Origin: Planotetraspora sp. A-T 1434
Lineage (GTDB): Bacteria; Actinomycetota; Actinomycetes; Streptosporangiales; Streptosporangiaceae
DNA: 64,000 nt
Direction of reading: 5' to 3'
NCBI RefSeq assembly: GCF_025420585.1
Contig: NZ_JAOEGB010000008.1
Location: forward strand, 62,001 to 126,000
This document shows positions 17,188 through 28,418 of this stretch, piece after piece. Under the pieces are notes generated by a model, which was not told the origin of the DNA, did not search any database, and saw only the letters and a list, made by a program, of their open reading frames with translations. A program made the translations under genes and the position numbers. Every line of letters begins with the position of its first letter. The stretch's first letter is position 1.

Positions 17188-18216
17188 GTGTCACCTGGGG
17201 ACTATGGGACGAAGGCTGTTCCCACTTACGTTGCGGCCGAGGCGGAGACGACCCCCCTGCCGAAGATCACGGTCCCGGAGGCCCCGCCGCCGCCGAGTTC
17301 TGGCAAGGGCCTCGGCGACCTGCCGATGCGAGTGGTCTACCGGACGATAGCCACCGTCGCCGCCGTGGCGGTGGTGGGCGTCGCGGGGACCGCCGTGGTG
17401 CTCGCCGGGCACAACGCCACTTCTCAGAGCACGCCGGGGAACGTGCCAGGCAACACGGTCGCGGCCGCGGGTGCCGGCGCCCCCGCCGCGTCGCCCGCTG
17501 ACCTGTCCGGCTCCGTGCCGAGCGCGCCGCCGAGCCCGGTGCCGGGCGCCGTTCCGAGTGCCGCGCCCAGTGGCGGAGTCAGTGGCGGGGTCAGTGGTGG
17601 GCCCAGTATCGAGCCGAGCGCGGTGGCGAGTCCCTCGCCGTCCCCCGGCACGACGGCGATGGACGCGGCCCTCTCCGACCCCCGGGTGCCCGTGCTGCCC
17701 GCGAGCTCCAAGAAGCTGCGCAACCTGCCGGGCAAGTCCGCCGCCACCCGTGGCCTGATCAAGGACCGGCGGTCCGGCGTGGCGTTCCCCCGGTTCGCCA
17801 AGGTGTGGAAGCTCGCCAAAGCCAGCCCCTTCGCCTCGCGACAGGTGCTGCCCAAGGTCAAGGGCTCGGCCTTCCGCGGCCTCCTGGTCTCCTGTCCGGT
17901 GCCGATCCCGGTGCAGGACAGCCTGCGGGACACCGCCTTCCTGGCCGCCCGCTGGACGCTCAACCACCACCCCTCCGGGGCCACGATCACCTGGGCCGCG
18001 TCGCAGCCGATCCGAGTGGGCAAGCAGGACGGCTGGCTGCTGGGATACAACGTGCACTACACCCTCAAGGGCAAGAAGCGGACGTCGATGGCCGCCATCG
18101 CCCTCGTGGACGTTTCTCTGGACAAGCCGGCGCTGGTGTTCGTCACCATCCCCGACACCCAGAAGAAGCACTGGCGCGACATCAACACCGTGATGTCCCG
18201 GATCAAGCTTTTGTAG
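17188..18216 (+). CDS. Membrane-anchored protein with Pro/Ser linker and outer domain
   Basis: This 342-residue protein has a short cytoplasmic Pro-rich N-terminus, one transmembrane helix (about 52-75) and a long Ala/Pro/Ser linker (about 80-155). A folded outer domain of about 160 residues follows, ending in DINTVMSRIKLL. The outer domain resembles that of the protein at 38044-39501 (SGVAFPRF..VWKL versus AGITVPKL..PWQL, and shared DINTV near the end). The two are probably distant paralogues. No function is known. It may be a surface sensor or substrate-binding protein. The start is leaderless-type GTG. Confidence 0.75.
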   Translation: MSPGDYGTKAVPTYVAAEAETTPLPKITVPEAPPPPSSGKGLGDLPMRVVYRTIATVAAVAVVGVAGTAVVLAGHNATSQSTPGNVPGNTVAAAGAGAPAASPADLSGSVPSAPPSPVPGAVPSAAPSGGVSGGVSGGPSIEPSAVASPSPSPGTTAMDAALSDPRVPVLPASSKKLRNLPGKSAATRGLIKDRRSGVAFPRFAKVWKLAKASPFASRQVLPKVKGSAFRGLLVSCPVPIPVQDSLRDTAFLAARWTLNHHPSGATITWAASQPIRVGKQDGWLLGYNVHYTLKGKKRTSMAAIALVDVSLDKPALVFVTIPDTQKKHWRDINTVMSRIKLL

Positions 18217-18292
18217 AGTGCCGCGGGTCCTTCCCCGCCCTCGGAATGAGGTCCCGGGGGTCGCCGGTCGTCATGCTGTACGCAATCGGCAT

Positions 18293-18298
18293 TAGGCT
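18293..18298 (+). promoter_or_regulatory. -10-like TAGGCT, leaderless start
   Basis: TAGGCT lies 8 bp before the GTG of the maf gene, with no ribosome-binding site. Confidence 0.45.
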
Positions 18299-18306
18299 TC
18301 GCTGAT

Positions 18307-18894
18307 GTGACTGAGCTTGTGCTGGCCTCGGCCTCGCCCGCCCGCCTCGGCGTGCTGCGCGCGGCCGGGCTCGACCCGAAGGTCATCGTCAGCGGGGTGG
18401 ACGAGGACGCCCTCGTCGCCGATTCCCCCGAAGGGCTCTGCCTGGCCCTCGCCGAAGCCAAGGCCGCCGCAGTGGCCGGATCCCTCGCCGAGGGCCTCGT
18501 CATCGGCTGCGACTCTATGCTGGAGCTCGACGGCGTCGCGTACGGCAAGCCGTCGTCGCCCGAGGACGCGATCGCCCGGTGGCGGTCGATGCGGGGGAGG
18601 ACGGGACGGCTGCTGACCGGCCACTGCGTCATAGACGTGGCGGCGGGCCGTACGGTGTCGGAGGTGGCCTCCACGGTCGTCCGGTTCGGTACGCCGACGG
18701 ATGACGAGGTTTCCGCTTATGTCGCAAGCGGCGAGCCGTTGCGGGTCGCGGGGGCGTTCACCCTCGACGGCCTGGGCGGCTGGTTCGTCGAAGGCATCGA
18801 AGGCGACCACGGCAACGTCCTCGGCATCTCGCTTCCCCTCATCCGCCGTCTTCTGGACGAATTGGGAGTGTCCGTCACTCACCTGTGGCGCTAG
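18307..18894 (+). CDS. maf: Maf-like nucleoside triphosphate pyrophosphatase
   Basis: This is a 195-residue Maf/Ham1-fold protein. The N-terminal signature [12 protein letters not shown] and the central [10 protein letters not shown] fit the family. These enzymes hydrolyse non-canonical or pyrimidine NTPs (dTTP/UTP type) to the monophosphate and keep modified bases out of nucleic acids. The gene precedes the EI24 gene by 10 bp, and its start is leaderless-type. Confidence 0.92.
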   Translation: MTELVLASASPARLGVLRAAGLDPKVIVSGVDEDALVADSPEGLCLALAEAKAAAVAGSLAEGLVIGCDSMLELDGVAYGKPSSPEDAIARWRSMRGRTGRLLTGHCVIDVAAGRTVSEVASTVVRFGTPTDDEVSAYVASGEPLRVAGAFTLDGLGGWFVEGIEGDHGNVLGISLPLIRRLLDELGVSVTHLWR

Positions 18895-18904
18895 CCTGCC
18901 GGGC

Positions 18905-19684
18905 ATGAGCGGCAACGGGCGGCAGGCCGAAAGGCGAGGAGTCGGCGGTCTCGCCGAGGGGATCGGTTTCTTCCTCAAGGGGGTCGGCTGGGTCGCGAGG
19001 AAGCCGCGATGGTGGCTGTTCGGCCTCATCCCCGCCCTCATCGCCTTGGTGCTCTACGCCGTCGCGCTCATCTGGCTGGGCACTCACGCCACCGACGTCG
19101 CCGCCTGGGTCACACCCTTCGCCGACGACTGGGGCTGGCACGACGCGTTCCGTACGCTCGTCGGCATCATGATCTTCGTGGTGGGCCTCGGCCTCGCCGT
19201 GTTCACGTTCACGGCGGTGACGCTCGCGATCGGTGACCCGTTCTACGAGAAGCTGTCCGAGAAGGTCGAGGAGGATCTCGGCGGGCTTCCCGACGGGCCG
19301 GACGTGCCGTTCTGGCGGTCGTTGTTCCGGTCCATCCGCGACAGCGTCATCACGCTGCTCTACGTCCTGATGTTCACTCTTCCGTTGTTCGTGCTCGGCT
19401 TCGTCCCCGTGATCGGGCAGACGGTCGTACCCGTGCTGGGCGCCATCGTCTCCGGGTTCTTCCTGACCGTGGAGTTGACGGCTCTGGCCATGGAGCGGCG
19501 GGGGATCCCGCGCAGGGAGCGGCTGACCCTGCTGCGCTCCAACATGGCCGTGTCGCTGGGCTTCGGGATCCCCATCTTCCTGCTGTTCCTGGTGCCCCTG
19601 GTGGCCGTGATCGTCATGCCGGGCGCGGTGGCGGGCGCGGCGATGCTCGTGCGTCTACGGCTGGCTCATCCACAGCGAGCCTGA
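18905..19684 (+). CDS. EI24 domain (CysZ-like) integral membrane protein
   Basis: This is a 259-residue protein with about five hydrophobic segments (about 37-55, 80-105, 148-175, 180-205, 220-245), in the pattern of EI24/CysZ proteins. The segment AIGDPFYEKLSEKVEEDLGG after the second helix is characteristic of the family. CysZ moves sulfate in enterobacteria, while the actinobacterial role is unknown. It follows maf by 10 bp and is probably co-transcribed. Confidence 0.85.
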   Translation: MSGNGRQAERRGVGGLAEGIGFFLKGVGWVARKPRWWLFGLIPALIALVLYAVALIWLGTHATDVAAWVTPFADDWGWHDAFRTLVGIMIFVVGLGLAVFTFTAVTLAIGDPFYEKLSEKVEEDLGGLPDGPDVPFWRSLFRSIRDSVITLLYVLMFTLPLFVLGFVPVIGQTVVPVLGAIVSGFFLTVELTALAMERRGIPRRERLTLLRSNMAVSLGFGIPIFLLFLVPLVAVIVMPGAVAGAAMLVRLRLAHPQRA

Positions 19685-19745
19685 TTTCCACAGGGCGTGC
19701 GTTCTGCGCCTTGGCGGGCCGGCCCGTGGGCCAGGCTCTCGGAGC

Positions 19746-20966
19746 ATGACCCTCACCCCGACGCTCACGCTCTCCACCCCGGCGGACATCCTCGCCGCCG
19801 TGCCGTACCTCCTCGGCTTCCACCCCGCTGACAGTCTCGTCGTCACCGGCTTCGCCGGATCCTCTCTCCGCCTGACCACGCGGTGGGACCTGCCGCCCGA
19901 GCCGGACGACTTCGACCGCCTGGTGTCGGTTCTGCGGCGGGAGGGGGTCACCATGACGATCCTGGCCGGATACGGTCCGGGCCACCTCGTGACGCCCGTC
20001 GTGGACGAGGCGACCCGACGGCTGAGCGAAGCCGGCATCGGGGTGGCCGAGTCGCTACGCGCCGACGACGGACGTTACTGGTCCTATGCCTGCCACAGCG
20101 CGGACTGCTGCCCGGCCGAGGGCACGTCATACGACCCGGTGGCGAGCCCCGTGGCCGCCGAGGCCGTCGTGCACGGGCTCGTCGCGCTCCCCGACCGGCA
20201 CAGCCTCAGGCGTTCCGTCGAGCCGTACGGCGGGGCGGCGATGTGGCAGGCCACCCAGCGGGTCGCGGCCGAGCTACGAGCCAGGCTCGCCATGACCGAG
20301 ACCGCCCCCAACTCGGCGAACGGAGCCGCGCCAGATGGCAGGGGCGCCGTGACCGGCGCTGTGCCGGGTGCGGTGACCGCGGCTGCGGCGGGTACCAGGG
20401 TGGGCGCGGTGACCGGCGACTTCGCCGCCGAGTTCGCCGCCGAGTTCGTCGCGGAGGGGCTGGCGAGGGTGCGGGCCGCGATCGGCCTGTACGCCTCGGG
20501 AGACCGCCTTGGAGACGAGGCGGTGGCACGGCTGGGGTTCGACCTCTCGGTGATCCGGATCCGCGACGAGGCGTGGGCGTTGCTCGACGATGGGGCAGCG
20601 CACATGGCCCTGTGGAGGGACGTGACCCGGCGGATGGAGCCGGCTCACGTCGCTCCGGCCGCCTCTCTGCTGGCAGCGGCCGCTTGGCGGGCGGGGGAGT
20701 GCGCGCTCGCCGGCATGGCGCTGGAGCGGGCGCTGGAGGCCGATCCGGCCTACTCGATGGCGAATCTCCTACGGCAGGCTCTGCTCCACCTGCTCTCGCC
20801 CGCCGTGTTGCGTGACCGGATGCCCACGCCGGAACAGCTGGACGAGGAGATGGGCCCGCCCCAGGCAGGCTGGCTCGCGCCGCTGCTCACGCTGCTGCGC
20901 GAGCAGCCCCACGAGCAGCCCCACGGCCGGCCCTACGACGAGGAGCCCTCAGCGCTGGCGAGTTGA
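19746..20966 (+). CDS. DUF4192 domain protein
   Basis: This is a 406-residue protein that begins with the conserved DUF4192 opening (STPADILAAVPYLLGFHPADSLVV). The domain is common in actinobacteria and has no known function. An Ala/Gly-rich variable stretch (about 190-230) separates it from a helical C-terminal part with TPR-like character (ALAGMALERALEADPAYSMA). Its ATG lies 62 bp after EI24, and an independent promoter is possible. Confidence 0.88.
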   Translation: MTLTPTLTLSTPADILAAVPYLLGFHPADSLVVTGFAGSSLRLTTRWDLPPEPDDFDRLVSVLRREGVTMTILAGYGPGHLVTPVVDEATRRLSEAGIGVAESLRADDGRYWSYACHSADCCPAEGTSYDPVASPVAAEAVVHGLVALPDRHSLRRSVEPYGGAAMWQATQRVAAELRARLAMTETAPNSANGAAPDGRGAVTGAVPGAVTAAAAGTRVGAVTGDFAAEFAAEFVAEGLARVRAAIGLYASGDRLGDEAVARLGFDLSVIRIRDEAWALLDDGAAHMALWRDVTRRMEPAHVAPAASLLAAAAWRAGECALAGMALERALEADPAYSMANLLRQALLHLLSPAVLRDRMPTPEQLDEEMGPPQAGWLAPLLTLLREQPHEQPHGRPYDEEPSALAS

Positions 20967-21051
20967 TGACAAGGTCTCAGACGCGCTGTCCCCCCGGTCG
21001 CAGACGAGAGCGACGAATGCCTCCCACACCCGGGGCGCCCTGCCTGCCTGG

Positions 21052-21402
21052 CTAGACAGGCTCGCCGCTCTGGGCCTGGCGGCGGCGTTCGTTGTAGGCG
21101 CGCATCCGCGCCGGATAGCCGGTGAGCTGCACGTCGTAGACCGGAAGGGCGAGGTTTCTGGCGACCCTGCCGATGACGACCGGCGATCCGACACGGCGGC
21201 GCGTCCACTCCCCGTCGTGCGCCACGGCAACGGCCGTGGTGTCCGTGGCGAAGGTCTCCGGCTCGACGTAGAACTCCACGCCGCGCCGAGACTGGGCGAA
21301 CGCGATGAGCGCCTCGATGTCCTCGTCTGTCGCCTCACGGTCGAATTTCGCCACTCGGGGGCCCCGGAAACGCCGGATGCCATAGCGATCTCGCCATCTC
21401 AT
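21052..21402 (-). CDS. Conserved small protein of unknown function
   Basis: This is a 116-residue soluble protein, mixed alpha/beta, rich in Arg. It has one recognisable block RRGVEFYVEPETFATDTTAVAVA-like strand-loop region and RRVGSPVVIGRVARNLALPVYDV after it. I do not recognise a family with certainty. Coding character is good and it is divergent from the DUF1707 gene at 21576. Confidence 0.6.
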   Translation of the reverse strand: MRWRDRYGIRRFRGPRVAKFDREATDEDIEALIAFAQSRRGVEFYVEPETFATDTTAVAVAHDGEWTRRRVGSPVVIGRVARNLALPVYDVQLTGYPARMRAYNERRRQAQSGEPV

Positions 21403-21575
21403 GGATCTTATATACCGTGACGAACATCACGAACGTGTTAATGAGGCCGTCTCGGGGTCATGTACTCGGGGCCATATAGGGGTTGTCCCCGATGGACCGG
21501 ATCCCGGCGAACCGCCGAAGATGGAGGCAGACTCGAACGTAGACAGGCACTTTCACGATGGAAGGTGACGCGCTG

Positions 21576-22160
21576 ATGCCGGCGACAGCGACACCACCGT
21601 GGCAGGGGCGGCCGCCCTTGCCGCATCACCACCTGCGGGTGACCCACCAGGACCGCGACCAGGTGGTCGAACATGTCAAGGCGGCCTTCGCCGAGGGCCG
21701 CCTTGACAAGGACGAGATGGACCAGCGGCTGCACCAGGCGATGACCGCCCGCACGCACGCCGACCTCGCCCCCATCATGACCGACCTGTACGGCTCCCGC
21801 CCTGCCACGCCGGCCCCACCGCAGCCGTATGCCGCCGGTCCGGCGCCTGACGGAGGCGAGCGGTTCGGCGCGGGGGCGGCGCACCTGCTGACGCTGTGCG
21901 GGCTGTTCGTCGCCGGCCCCCTGATCATGCTGCTGACCGGCGGCCGGACCTCTCCCTACATCAGGAAGCACGCGGTGGAGTCGCTCAACTTCCACCTCAC
22001 CGTGCTGGGCGCGTCGCTGCTGCTGATGGTCACGGTCGTCGGCGTTATCGTGCTGCCGTTCCTCTGGGTCCTGGCCTACATCCTGCCCATCGCCGGAGGC
22101 GCGGCCGCCCTCGCGGACGGCGAGTTCCGCTACCCGCTGACCGTCCGCCTGATCAAGTAA
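21576..22160 (+). CDS. DUF1707 / DUF4870 membrane protein
   Basis: This 194-residue protein has an N-terminal DUF1707 segment (DQVVEHVKAAFAEGRLDKDE) and a C-terminal DUF4870 domain with two to three transmembrane helices (IRKHAVESLNFHL signature). DUF1707 is a short helical module often found at the N-terminus of actinobacterial membrane proteins. The ATG at 21576 has GAAGG about 10 bases upstream. An ATG at 21558 has no ribosome-binding site. Function is unknown. Confidence 0.87.
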   Translation: MPATATPPWQGRPPLPHHHLRVTHQDRDQVVEHVKAAFAEGRLDKDEMDQRLHQAMTARTHADLAPIMTDLYGSRPATPAPPQPYAAGPAPDGGERFGAGAAHLLTLCGLFVAGPLIMLLTGGRTSPYIRKHAVESLNFHLTVLGASLLLMVTVVGVIVLPFLWVLAYILPIAGGAAALADGEFRYPLTVRLIK

Positions 22161-22166
22161 CGACGC

Positions 22167-23693
22167 TCACGGCATGAGCGCGCGGACGGCCGCCACGGTG
22201 TCGGCCTCCTCGGCGCGCTTGTCCGGGCGGTAGCGCAGGACGCGGGCGAACCGCAGCGCCATCCCGCCCGGATAACGGCTCGACCGCTGGACGCCGTCGA
22301 AGGCGATCTCCACCACCAGCTCCGGCTTCACGGTGACGACCCAGTCCTCTGTGGACCCCACGGCGAGCCGCAGAAACTGCTCCGTCTGCCAGGTCAGCAG
22401 CTCGTCGGTGAGCCCCTTGAACGTCTTGCCGAGCATCACGAAGCCGCCGGTCTCCGGGTCGAGCGCGCCGAGGTGGAGGTTGGACAGCCAGCCCCTGCGC
22501 CGCCCGCTGCCCCACTCGGCCGCCAGCACCACCAGGTCGAGCGTGTGCCGGGGCTTCACCTTGATCCAGCCGGCCCCGCGTCTACCGGCGGCGTATGGCG
22601 TCTGCGGTGACTTGACCACGACGCCCTCGTGGCCCCGCCGTACGGCGTCGGCGAAGAAGGCCTCGCCCTCCTCGGCGTCGGCGGTGACCACGCGCGGTGT
22701 GATCAGCTCGGCGGGCACGGCCGCCTCGAGCGCCGCGTGCCGCTCCTCGTCGGGCAGGTCGAGCAGATCGGCCCCGCCGATCCGGAGGGCGTCGAAGAAG
22801 AAGACGCTGAGGGGCACGCTCTCGCGCAGAGAGGCGACACCGGTACGGCTCGCGACCCGGCCCGAGGTCACCTGGAACGGCTCGGGACGACCGTCGGGAC
22901 GCAGCGCGATCACCTCGCCGTCGAGGACGAGGTCGCTCACCGGCAGAGCGAGGACCGCCTCGACCAGCTCGGGGACCTGCGCGGTGATGTCGTCCAGGGT
23001 GCGGGTGAACACGCCGACCCGGTCGCCGGACCGGTGGGTTTGCACCCGGACGCCGTCAAGCTTCCACTCGACCGCGGCGGCTCCGCCGATCTTCTCCAGC
23101 GCCGCGGTGACGCTGGGCGCGCTCTGCGCCAGCATGGGCGCGACCGGGCGGCCGACCTCCAGCGTGAAGGCGCGCAGCTCCTCGACGCCGCCCTTGAGCG
23201 CGGCCGCTCCGACCGCGGGCAGCCAGCCGCGCAGCGTCAGGGCCCGCCGCACCTCCGCCGACGGCACGGCGGACGCCTTGGCGATCGCCTCGATCATCAC
23301 GCCGTCCAGCGCACCCTGCCGCAGCTCGCCGGTCAGCAGGCGCTGGAGGAAGGACTGCTCCTGGCGGGTCGCCGCGCCGAACAGCTCGTCGAGCAGCGCC
23401 TTGCGCGCGGCCTGCGAGCCCGGCCCGGACTGGGCCTTGATCCGCTCCAGCAGCGCGTCGACCTGGGTCAGCGTCGCCGTGGCGACCTGGCGCGGCTCCG
23501 GCAGGTCCCCGAGCGTGCGCCAGCCCACGCCGACCTGCCGCTGGGGCAGCTCTCCCGACAGGTAGGCGATCGCTGTCTCGGCTTCATCCGGCCCGACCCT
23601 GCTCAGCAGCTCGGCCAGATGAGCGATCTTGGCCAGCCGTGCGGCGTCGGCGGCCACCGCCGCGGACGTCCGGGCAAGGTCGATCAGCAACAC
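22167..23693 (-). CDS. ligB: ATP-dependent DNA ligase (LigB-type)
   Basis: This is a 508-residue ligase with an N-terminal DNA-binding domain (about 1-200), an adenylation domain whose lysine lies in [15 protein letters not shown] (about 210-225), and a C-terminal OB-fold. It resembles the stand-alone ATP-dependent ligase of mycobacteria rather than LigD, since the polymerase and nuclease modules are missing. It joins DNA nicks, probably in repair beside the essential NAD-dependent ligase. It ends 6 bp from the convergent DUF4870 gene. Confidence 0.92.
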   Translation of the reverse strand: MLLIDLARTSAAVAADAARLAKIAHLAELLSRVGPDEAETAIAYLSGELPQRQVGVGWRTLGDLPEPRQVATATLTQVDALLERIKAQSGPGSQAARKALLDELFGAATRQEQSFLQRLLTGELRQGALDGVMIEAIAKASAVPSAEVRRALTLRGWLPAVGAAALKGGVEELRAFTLEVGRPVAPMLAQSAPSVTAALEKIGGAAAVEWKLDGVRVQTHRSGDRVGVFTRTLDDITAQVPELVEAVLALPVSDLVLDGEVIALRPDGRPEPFQVTSGRVASRTGVASLRESVPLSVFFFDALRIGGADLLDLPDEERHAALEAAVPAELITPRVVTADAEEGEAFFADAVRRGHEGVVVKSPQTPYAAGRRGAGWIKVKPRHTLDLVVLAAEWGSGRRRGWLSNLHLGALDPETGGFVMLGKTFKGLTDELLTWQTEQFLRLAVGSTEDWVVTVKPELVVEIAFDGVQRSSRYPGGMALRFARVLRYRPDKRAEEADTVAAVRALMP

Positions 23694-23738
23694 ACCGTAA
23701 TCCTGCCCTACCGCACCGGCGTTCGCCCACGCGGGGCG

Positions 23739-24275
23739 TCAGCTGTAGTGGCGCGCCTCCGGCCACATCTCCTTCCACGGCCGGCGGGGGTCACGGCAGA
23801 CGACGATCGCGGTTGTACGACGCCACGCCGGCGATCAGGCCGGTCCGGATCCAGTAGCGCCCGTCGCCCCGCATGAGCACGCGGACGACGCACAGCGTGG
23901 CCGCCCGCCGTCCAGAGCGCCAAATCGGGGGTGAGGGTCAGCAGCGTGTGCCCTGCCAACAGGGGAAGCGTCGCGGTGGCCGTTCCCGCCGCCGCCAGGA
24001 TCTGCGCCGTACGGCTGCCGCCCAGTTCCCTGGTCACAAGGGCGACGAGCGGGATGACGACCCCCACGCACAGGGCGGGGACGATTCGCGGGGCGACGAC
24101 CGTGTCGCCGAAGACGGCGGTGGACACCCGCGCGATCATCGGCGTGAGCGGAGGGGTGTCGAAGTAGCCGAGCCTGGGCCGTTGCCCGAGGAGCCGTCAG
24201 GCTGATGCCGCCGACCGGGTGGCGGGCGAACCGGGGGAGCCGGGCCTCTGGACGGACCTCGGTGATCGTGGACAC
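23739..24275 (-). pseudogene. Decayed GT39 / ArnT-like glycosyltransferase, middle deleted
   Basis: Fragments of one membrane glycosyltransferase are read in different frames along the minus strand. A start segment (STITEVRPEARLPRFARHPVG) is followed, in a shifted frame, by GYFDTPPLTPMIARVSTAVF, the conserved first-loop motif of GT39 enzymes. Helix-like sequence continues to LALW. Another frame gives RGDGRYWIRTGLIAGVASYN, and then AIVVCRDPRRPWKEMWPEAR-HYS-stop, the usual C-terminal end of these proteins. Intact relatives are about 480-520 residues. Here the first transmembrane helix and the central and periplasmic parts are missing, so it cannot be functional. Confidence 0.75.
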
Positions 24276-24329
24276 CGGGCCATCATGGAGCCCCGGGTCC
24301 GTCCCGCGATACCCCGGAGCGGCAGGGGA

Positions 24330-24704
24330 TCAGCCGACGCCGAGCAGGTCGACGACGAAGATGAGCGTCTCGCCCGGCTTGATGGCGTTGCCCGCGCCGC
24401 GGTTGCCGTAGCCCAGGTGCGGCGGGATCGTGAGCCGGCGGCGGCCGCCGACCTTCATGCCCGCGACGCCCCGGTCCCATCCGGCGATGACCCGGCCGCC
24501 GCCCAGCGGGAACTGGAACGGCTGGCCGCGGTTCCAGGACGCGTCGAACTCCTCGCCGCTGGAGAAGGCGACGCCGACGTAGTGCACCGTCACGTTGTGC
24601 CCCGGCTTGGCCTCCGGTCCGTCGCCCTCGACGAGGTCGACGATCTCCAGGTCGGCGGGCGGCTCCCCCTCGGGGAAGTCGATCTCGGGCTTCTCGAGTG
24701 CCAC
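24330..24704 (-). CDS. FKBP-type peptidyl-prolyl cis-trans isomerase
   Basis: This 124-residue FKBP domain has the motifs VTVHYVGVAFSSGEEFDASW, VIAGWDRGVAGMKVGGRR and IPPHLGYGNRGAG in the usual order. It catalyses proline isomerisation during protein folding. There is no signal peptide, so it is cytoplasmic. The GTG start has AGAGGAGA 5 bases upstream. Confidence 0.95.
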   Translation of the reverse strand: MALEKPEIDFPEGEPPADLEIVDLVEGDGPEAKPGHNVTVHYVGVAFSSGEEFDASWNRGQPFQFPLGGGRVIAGWDRGVAGMKVGGRRRLTIPPHLGYGNRGAGNAIKPGETLIFVVDLLGVG

Positions 24705-24776
24705 GTGGGTCTCCTCTGTTCTCCGCGACCGGGTGTTCCGGACGACCGAACGACTCTACCGAAGATCGTCGGAACG

Positions 24777-24813
24777 GTGACGTCCTCCCCACCATCGGTG
24801 AGGAGGACGTCAC
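24777..24813 (-). terminator. Strong hairpin downstream of the general stress gene
   Basis: The 16-bp arms (24777-24792 and 24798-24813) pair with one mismatch around the loop CATCG. The hairpin lies 3' of the gene at 24837-25466 and upstream of FKBP, and has no clear U-tract. Confidence 0.75.
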
Positions 24814-24836
24814 GGAGCAGGAGCCGCCAAAGGGCG

Positions 24837-25466
24837 CTAAAGGGCGCGTCGGTCCGAGAGTGGGGGAGCGTCGCCAGGACGCTGGGGCTCGGTCTCGGCG
24901 GGCGGGGTCTCGCCGGGCGGGGTCAGCGGCGAGGTGTTGGCGGGCCCGGCGGACGGCGGCCGCTGGACCACCACGGTGTCGGCAGGCTGGAGGCCGCCCT
25001 GCAGCAGCGCCTGGGCCTGCTCCAGCACGGAGGCGGCCACGAGCACGTCGTAGCGGCCCGCCACGATCGAGCTCTTCGACGAGAAGTCCCGCGTGCCCCC
25101 CGTGAAGGCGTGGCTCGTGAAGCCGAACGCGGCGCCCGCGATGGCGCCCCAGAGGATCGACCACAGCACGAGCCCGATGAACGAGGTCGTGGTCGAGGTG
25201 AACAGCGCGAGGAACAGTCCGACGATGAGGCCGAAGACGGCGCCGCTGACCAGGCCCATCAGCGCCGCCCGGCCGTTGGTGAGCCGGCCGGTGACGGTCT
25301 CCTCCAGGCGGAGGTCGCTGCCGACGATGGCGGCCGTCTCCACCGGGAAGCCCGCGTCCGAGAGGGTGTCGACCGCCTTCTGCGCGGCCGTGTAGTTGTC
25401 ATAACTGACCAGCAGCCGCCTGTCGACCGCCGGCGAGACCGGCCCTGTGGCAGGGGAATCGAACAT
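24837..25466 (-). CDS. General stress protein, GSP17M-like with glycine-zipper membrane segment
   Basis: This 209-residue protein has an N-terminal domain RRLLVSYDNYTAAQKAVDTL that matches the general stress protein 17M/YflT-like domain. A central glycine-rich hydrophobic stretch follows (about 68-125, two helices), then a conserved VLVAASVLEQAQALL region and a Pro-rich tail. The N-terminal domain is stress-induced in other Gram-positives, and the molecular role is unknown. It may be a target of the stress sigma pathway encoded at 5.8-12 kb, but no such promoter was identified. Confidence 0.85.
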   Translation of the reverse strand: MFDSPATGPVSPAVDRRLLVSYDNYTAAQKAVDTLSDAGFPVETAAIVGSDLRLEETVTGRLTNGRAALMGLVSGAVFGLIVGLFLALFTSTTTSFIGLVLWSILWGAIAGAAFGFTSHAFTGGTRDFSSKSSIVAGRYDVLVAASVLEQAQALLQGGLQPADTVVVQRPPSAGPANTSPLTPPGETPPAETEPQRPGDAPPLSDRRAL

Positions 25467-25535
25467 GATCGCCTCCGCGGGTAGTGCGGTCGTTACGCAA
25501 CCGCACTACCCGACGATCGGGCGATATGCGTGGGC

Positions 25536-27572
<2,037 letters not shown>

Positions 27573-27576
<4 letters not shown>

Positions 27577-27742
27577 TCATGCACGCGTTCCCGGACAGGG
27601 GTCGCGGCCCGCGGTTCCCCCGCCCGTGATCATGCACGCGTTCCCGCGCATGACCGCCGGCCTGCGGTTCCTCCATGCGTGATCATGCGCGCATTCCCCG
27701 GCATGCCTCCGGACCTGCGGCTCCTTCGTCCGTGATCAGGCA
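27573..27742. repeat. 53-bp tandem repeat array A (GTGATCATGCRC...TTCCC)
   Basis: Units start at 27573, 27626, 27679 and (partial) 27732, exactly 53 bp apart. Each opens with GTGATCATGCRCGCRTTCCC or a close match, and the rest of the unit is GC-rich and variable. The TGATCA core of the first unit provides the TGA stop of the GyrI-like gene. The last unit provides the TGA stop of the nitroreductase on the other strand. Confidence 0.9.
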
Positions 27743-28407
27743 TCGGGAGCGGCGGGCGAGCTCCAGAGCGGTCCGGGGATCTCGAAGCCGACGGGCTCAC
27801 CCCACCGGTTGCGGTAGCTCACCTCGTGGACCGGCATCCGCTCGGCCACGCCCCAGCGGCCGGTCGGGTAGCCGAACGTGACCATGCAGGCCAGCTCCCA
27901 GCCCTTGCCCTCCGGCACGCCGAGGATCTTCATCGCCTCGGCGCCGTGGAAGAGCCCGAGCACGGTCGTCAGCGCGCTGCCCACCCCGAAGGCACGGGCC
28001 GCCAGCTGGGCGCTCCACACCGAGGGGTAGATCGAGCCGCCGCTGGGGTCGTTCCTGGTGAAGGCGAACAGCAGCAGCGGGTAGCCCTCGAAGTGGTCCG
28101 CCAGGTGCTTGGCCGACTTCAGCACACTCAGCGTCCGAGTGTCCCCGGCCGCCTCGGCCCTCTCCCGCATCGGCTTGTAGTGGCCCTCGAAGAGCCTGCC
28201 GAGCCCGTCGCGGTAGAGCGGCCCCAGCTCGGCCTTCACCGCTGGGTCGTCCACCAGCAGGAACCGCCAGCCCTGCGTGTTGCCGCCGCTCGGCGCCCGG
28301 ACGGCGGCGTCGAGGATCCGCTCCTGGATCTCCGCCGGGATCGGGTCCGGCTTCACCCGCCGCATCGCCCGGGTCGTGTAGAGGGCCTCGAAGAGGTCCA
28401 TGCGCAT
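27736..28407 (-). CDS. Nitroreductase family protein
   Basis: This is a 223-residue FMN-dependent nitroreductase-fold protein. The N-terminal FMN-binding motif TTRAMRRVKPDPIP and RAPSGGNTQGW, and a C-terminal GYP-GRW segment, are typical. It would reduce nitro, quinone or ene substrates with NAD(P)H. The ATG at 28407 has GGAAGG 4 bases upstream; an ATG at 28419 overlapping the CoA-transferase stop is an alternative. Overlap or 11-bp spacing indicates co-transcription with the CoA transferase. The stop lies in the 53-bp repeat array. Confidence 0.9.
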   Translation of the reverse strand: MRMDLFEALYTTRAMRRVKPDPIPAEIQERILDAAVRAPSGGNTQGWRFLLVDDPAVKAELGPLYRDGLGRLFEGHYKPMRERAEAAGDTRTLSVLKSAKHLADHFEGYPLLLFAFTRNDPSGGSIYPSVWSAQLAARAFGVGSALTTVLGLFHGAEAMKILGVPEGKGWELACMVTFGYPTGRWGVAERMPVHEVSYRNRWGEPVGFEIPGPLWSSPAAPDA

Positions 28408-28418
28408 CGGTCCTTCCA

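Noticed and set aside
20967-21051. Minus-strand extension RVWEAFVALVCDRGDSASE after the small gene at 21052
   Set aside because: It lies in another frame with no start or ribosome-binding site and no recognised family.
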